From contig JAEXAZ010000286.1 of NCBI GenBank assembly GCA_023394255.1, positions 1 to 7,722 on the forward strand: a DNA stretch of 7,722 nt, given 5' to 3'. This document shows positions 6,155 through 7,722 of this stretch, piece by piece. The notes below the pieces were generated by a model, which saw only the letters and a program-made list of their open reading frames with translations, ran no database searches and was not told where the DNA came from. The position numbers were made by a program, and so were the translations under genes. Numbering within the stretch: the stretch's first letter is position 1; each line of letters begins with the position of its first letter. The DNA comes from Bacillota bacterium. Lineage in GTDB: Bacteria > Bacillota > Clostridia > Oscillospirales > Ruminococcaceae.

Positions 6155-6553
6155 ATGAAAATTCAGGAACTTGCCTTTGAAGGAGAAGGCCTTACCCGCG
6201 TATTTGAAAACGAAAAATGGATGGTAGGCATCAAGAACTGGAAGCCTGCAAACGATATTACCGGGCTTGACTGCCTGGAGCGCCACAATGAAACCGACGA
6301 GTTGTTTGTTCTGCTGGCTGGCCGCTGCACGCTGCTCTATGCCAACGAAACGGACGGCAAGCTGGAAATCGGAGCCGTGGAGATGCAGCCGATGAAGGTT
6401 TACAACATTCCTGCCACCCTCTGGCACAACACCGTTACCCAAAAGGGTACCAAAATGATTCTGGTGGAGGATTCCTCCACTGGCATGGCGAACAGCGAGA
6501 TTCTTCCGCTGGACGCCGCACAGCTTGCGCAGGTCAAAGCGCTCGTAAAATAG
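6155..6553 (+). CDS. Small single-domain cupin protein, function unknown
   Basis: This 132-residue protein has AAAGGAG nine bases before its ATG and starts 14 bases after the transketolase C-subunit. Cupin motif 1 is recognisable at residues 44-56: H44-N-E-T-D-E49, then F-V-L-L-A-G56. Motif 2 is at 83-92: Y-N-I-P-A-T-L-W-H91-N. The usual H-x-H pair is H-N-E here, so likely metal ligands are His44, Glu46 or Glu49, and His91, an unusual set. No signal peptide or membrane segment is seen. Small cupins in sugar operons include isomerases, epimerases, mutarotase-like and purely binding proteins; I do not recognise which this is. Being the last gene before the terminator, in a transketolase operon with no other isomerase, makes a sugar-processing role plausible but unproven. 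Confidence 0.85.
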   Translation: MKIQELAFEGEGLTRVFENEKWMVGIKNWKPANDITGLDCLERHNETDELFVLLAGRCTLLYANETDGKLEIGAVEMQPMKVYNIPATLWHNTVTQKGTKMILVEDSSTGMANSEILPLDAAQLAQVKALVK

Positions 6554-6578
6554 CCCGTTTCTTTCTCTCCCATTTAAG

Positions 6579-6620
6579 GAAGCCCTGCCGGCAAAAACCG
6601 GCAGGGCTTCTTTGTCATTT
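6579..6620 (+). terminator. Rho-independent terminator of the + strand operon
   Basis: GAAGCCCTGCCGG (6579-6591) pairs perfectly with CCGGCAGGGCTTC (6598-6610) around the loop CAAAAA. TTTGTCATTTTTCC follows. It lies 26 bases after the cupin stop and 17 bases beyond the 3' end of the converging aldolase gene. Read from the - strand the same stem lacks a good T-run, so it serves mainly the + strand transcript, though it may also slow transcripts of the converging operon. Confidence 0.95.
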
Positions 6621-6636
6621 TTCCTTGGAGGAGAGA

Positions 6637-7512
6637 TTAGTTGTTTTCGAGATTTTCTTTCAAAATCTGATCTAAACCGGCTTTCTGGCTGCCTTCCAGC
6701 GGAAGGAACGGGCGGCGCGGGATACCCGCGTCGATGCCCATTGTGGTCAGAACATACTTGATTGCCGGAATTAAACCGACCGAACACAAAGCTTCCATGA
6801 TGTTATTCGCTTTAACCTGCAAAGCAAGCGCGCTTTCCCTGTCCCCGGACAGATAAGTGTCATAGACCTTCTTATAATGCGGAAGCATGAAATTGAAGGT
6901 ACTGCCGATCGACCCGTCCGCACCCAGCGCAAGCCCCGCGACCATGGTCTCGTCAAATCCGTTCATGACCGTCAGGGACGGGTTCAGGTGGCGGATGCGC
7001 TCCATCTGGAAGAGGTTCAGATTGGTATGCTTAACGCCCAGTACCGCACCGGAACAAAACAGCGCCTGCGTATCCGGATCGGCAAGGTCAAACGGGCGGT
7101 TGGTGTTTCCGGGAAAGTTATAAATCAGCACAGGCATATCAACCGCTTCAGAGATATCATAATAATACCGGGCAACCTGCCTCGCGGAAAAGCCGTAATA
7201 GAAAGGCGGGGTGGCGGCAATATGATGGAACCCAAGGCGTCTGGCTTCTGTTGCGTAACGGATGGCTTCGCCGGTGGAAACCGCGCCGACATGTGCTATC
7301 AGTGTGGTTCTGTCCTTCAAGCCGGAGGCCGCCTCAAAGGCCTCAATGCGTTCTTTTTCGCTCAGCAGGAAACATTCCGCGGATGACCCGCCGAGAAAAA
7401 AGCCGTCCGCGCCCTGCCTGAGGTTCCATTCCATCAGAGAAACAAGAGCTTTAGAATTCACATGACCGTTGCTGTCAAACGGAGTAATGGATGCCGAATA
7501 AATTCCTTTCAT
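6637..7512 (-). CDS. DHDPS/N-acetylneuraminate lyase-family aldolase (NanA-like)
   Basis: This 291-residue (beta/alpha)8-barrel enzyme of the pyruvate-dependent class I aldolases would cleave a 2-keto acid to pyruvate and an aldehyde through a lysine Schiff base. Visible residues are Lys161 (G-V-K-H-T), Tyr131 (L-I-Y-N-F-P-G-N-T), Thr163, and the pair Asp187-Glu188 in N-G-F-D-E. Ser204 in G-A-D-G-S-I-G-S-T-F-N is also present. The last three match sialic-acid contacts of E. coli NanA and are not typical of DHDPS, so the lyase branch fits best. The pyruvate-carboxylate loop reads G-G-S43-S44-A-E-C where NanA has G-G-S-T-G-E, a variation that leaves the substrate open; 2-keto-3-deoxy-sugar acids are an alternative. 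ATG 7512 is preferred over the longer in-frame start at 7608 because GGGAAGGG lies just upstream and homology begins there. It is 31 bases after the SDR stop, in one transcript. Confidence 0.92.
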   Translation of the reverse strand: MKGIYSASITPFDSNGHVNSKALVSLMEWNLRQGADGFFLGGSSAECFLLSEKERIEAFEAASGLKDRTTLIAHVGAVSTGEAIRYATEARRLGFHHIAATPPFYYGFSARQVARYYYDISEAVDMPVLIYNFPGNTNRPFDLADPDTQALFCSGAVLGVKHTNLNLFQMERIRHLNPSLTVMNGFDETMVAGLALGADGSIGSTFNFMLPHYKKVYDTYLSGDRESALALQVKANNIMEALCSVGLIPAIKYVLTTMGIDAGIPRRPFLPLEGSQKAGLDQILKENLENN

Positions 7513-7543
7513 CGCTGTCTGCCCTTCCCTTCCAGCGCCATCA

Positions 7544-7722
7544 TTACGGCTGTTTGCCGATGTAGGCAAGGATGCCGCCGTCCACGTAAAGCACATGGCC
7601 GTTGACAAAATCGGAAGCCTCGGATGCGAGGAACACAGCCGGCCCCATCAGGTCTTCCGGAGTACCCCAGCGGGCCGCCGGCGTCTTTGCGATGATGAAG
7701 GAATCAAACGGATGACGGGTGC
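7544..7722 (-). CDS. Short-chain dehydrogenase/reductase, second copy (3' end only)
   Basis: Reading on the - strand, the last 58 codons of an SDR end at TAA (7546-7544). The encoded peptide is identical to that at the left end of the window, since the only two coding differences are silent. The same gluconate 5-dehydrogenase/KduD-type C-terminus is present, and the catalytic part is again outside the window. No terminator separates it from the aldolase, which starts 31 bases later, so SDR and aldolase are probably co-transcribed from a promoter outside the window. This pairing suggests a sugar-acid route: redox of a hydroxyl or keto group, then aldol cleavage, possibly via a dehydratase encoded elsewhere. 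The left copy differs in being followed by a terminator instead of an aldolase. Confidence 0.88.
   Translation of the reverse strand, partial: TRHPFDSFIIAKTPAARWGTPEDLMGPAVFLASEASDFVNGHVLYVDGGILAYIGKQP
7545..7722. repeat. Right arm of terminal inverted repeat (SDR gene 3' end)
   Basis: This is the reverse complement of bases 1-178, with 176 of 178 positions identical. The outer 127 bases (7596-7722) are perfect. The first difference is at 7595 and the second at 7553. The identity stops sharply at the SDR stop codon, so nothing beyond the gene is shared on the inner side. Confidence 0.97.

Noticed and set aside
1..7722. Terminal inverted repeats of a transposon
   Set aside because: The repeat is coding sequence of a metabolic gene with silent differences and stops at the stop codon. 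No transposase or integrase is in the window.
1..7722. CRISPR arrays, tRNA or rRNA genes, known riboswitches
   Set aside because: Scanning both strands showed no regularly spaced repeats, cloverleaf sequence or recognisable aptamer core.

Overview
The window looks like part of a chromosome (or a complete short contig) from an anaerobic Firmicute of the class Clostridia, probably Oscillospiraceae-like. The reasons are the strong AGGAGG-type ribosome sites, TTG start codons, intermediate GC content and a lipoprotein whose linker after the lipid-anchored cysteine is rich in Ser and Ala. This placement is an inference, because no rRNA or other marker gene is present. The window contains a sugar or sugar-acid uptake and catabolism locus.

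Layout. Positions 1-179 hold the 3' end of a short-chain dehydrogenase (SDR) gene on the + strand, closed by a strong terminator. A 292-nt intergenic region follows, with a good sigma-A promoter (306-333), a tandem 9-mer at the predicted transcript start, and a 32-bp operator-plus-ribosome-site unit present twice. The + strand operon then runs: GntR/FadR-type regulator, family 1 sugar-binding lipoprotein, a stable intercistronic hairpin, two CUT1-type permeases, the N-terminal and C-terminal subunits of a split transketolase, and a small cupin protein. It ends in a textbook terminator at 6579-6620. On the - strand, converging on that terminator, is a short operon of an SDR gene (3' end only, 7544-7722) followed by an N-acetylneuraminate lyase/DHDPS-family aldolase (6637-7512).

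How the genes fit together. The binding protein and two permeases would import a carbohydrate using an ATPase encoded elsewhere. The two-subunit transketolase would move a two-carbon ketol unit from a ketose (phosphate), and the cupin may be an auxiliary isomerase or epimerase. On the opposite strand, the SDR could oxidise or reduce a sugar acid, and the aldolase could release pyruvate from a 2-keto(-3-deoxy) acid. The regulator probably senses the sugar, sugar acid or a metabolite and represses its own operon. No kinase, isomerase of known type or ATPase is visible, so the substrate cannot be named from this window.

The most striking structural feature is that the two window ends are inverted copies of one SDR gene. 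They are identical over exactly 127 bp from each end. The two differences in the remaining coding part are both synonymous, apart from a TAG/TAA change in the stop codon. Both copies point inward and are cut at the same codon, which suggests the sequence breaks inside a longer unresolved repeat and that the locus lies between two inverted SDR paralogues.
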